A stretch of 23,399 nucleotides of DNA from NORP181 sp047623555 (GTDB lineage Bacteria > Pseudomonadota > Alphaproteobacteria > Rhodobacterales > Rhodobacteraceae), in the NCBI GenBank assembly GCA_047623555.1, contig JBLHMP010000066.1:1-23399 (forward strand). The letters run 5' to 3'. Below the pieces are notes generated by a model. That model had not been told where the DNA came from. It ran no database searches and saw only the letters and a list, made by a program, of their open reading frames with translations. The position numbers and the translations under genes are program-made. This document shows, piece by piece, positions 23,333-23,399 of the stretch. Every line of letters starts with the position of its first letter. Position 1 is the first letter of the stretch.

Positions 23333-23399
23333 ATTGTCGCCATTTTGGAAACAATTGGCCAAATACCGGGCAATTTTCCCAGATGATTTGACCCGCCTG

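Noticed and set aside
23333..23399. Further prfC-tail copy or attachment-like repeat after the second glycosyltransferase
   Set aside because: I compared the last 67 bases with the prfC tail and saw no similarity; the window ends too soon to judge.

Overview
The window looks like the chromosome of a marine alphaproteobacterium of the Rhodobacteraceae (Roseobacter group). The evidence is moderately high GC, protein sequences typical of that family, and characteristic blocks: pqiA-like/radA/cvpA/purF, surE-pcm-nlpD, tatABC with a DUF815 ATPase, and a Hint-domain protein. There are no rRNA or tRNA genes, CRISPR arrays or recognisable insertion sequences. It is mostly housekeeping sequence with several decayed or rearranged spots.

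Layout. (1) 1-694: an AT-richer stretch with one uncharacterised gene that appears split by a frameshift. (2) 751-4834, plus strand: PqiA-like membrane protein, RadA, CvpA and PurF, followed by a strong hairpin. (3) 4996-5902: two broken genes end to end. One is a small PilP-like gene (+) with a probable 1-nt insertion in a G5 run. The other is a cobalamin-independent methionine synthase-like gene (-) with two frameshifts and a large internal deletion. (4) 6060-9440, plus strand: SDR, surE, pcm and nlpD. (5) 9444-11964, minus strand: tatA-tatB-tatC-DUF815 ATPase, with 4-nt overlaps or near-contact. (6) 12114-13244: a perfect palindrome, an ABM-like small protein and a WYL/YafY-type regulator, which look like a self-regulated unit. 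(7) 13309-17551, minus strand: an orphan FbpC-type ABC ATPase, an ArsM-type arsenite methyltransferase, and a coupled pair of SDR plus DNA alkylation repair (HEAT) protein. (8) 17724-18731: a Hint-domain protein, then a short palindromic repeat. (9) 18867-20474: prfC, possibly leaderless. (10) 20499-23332: an unknown gene and two overlapping paralogous glycosyltransferases.

The most unusual structure is at the right end. A decayed 78-bp copy of the 3' end of prfC (58 of 78 positions identical without gaps, with an in-frame TAG and still ending at a stop codon) lies at 21312-21389, 915 bp downstream of the original. The unknown 252-aa gene therefore sits between two copies of the prfC tail, as expected if the segment was inserted or duplicated at the prfC 3' end. 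Just after the decayed copy, the first glycosyltransferase begins with ATG followed by nine C and, shortly after, seven A. This arrangement could support slippage-based on/off switching. All functional calls rest on motif recognition by eye; no database search was run.
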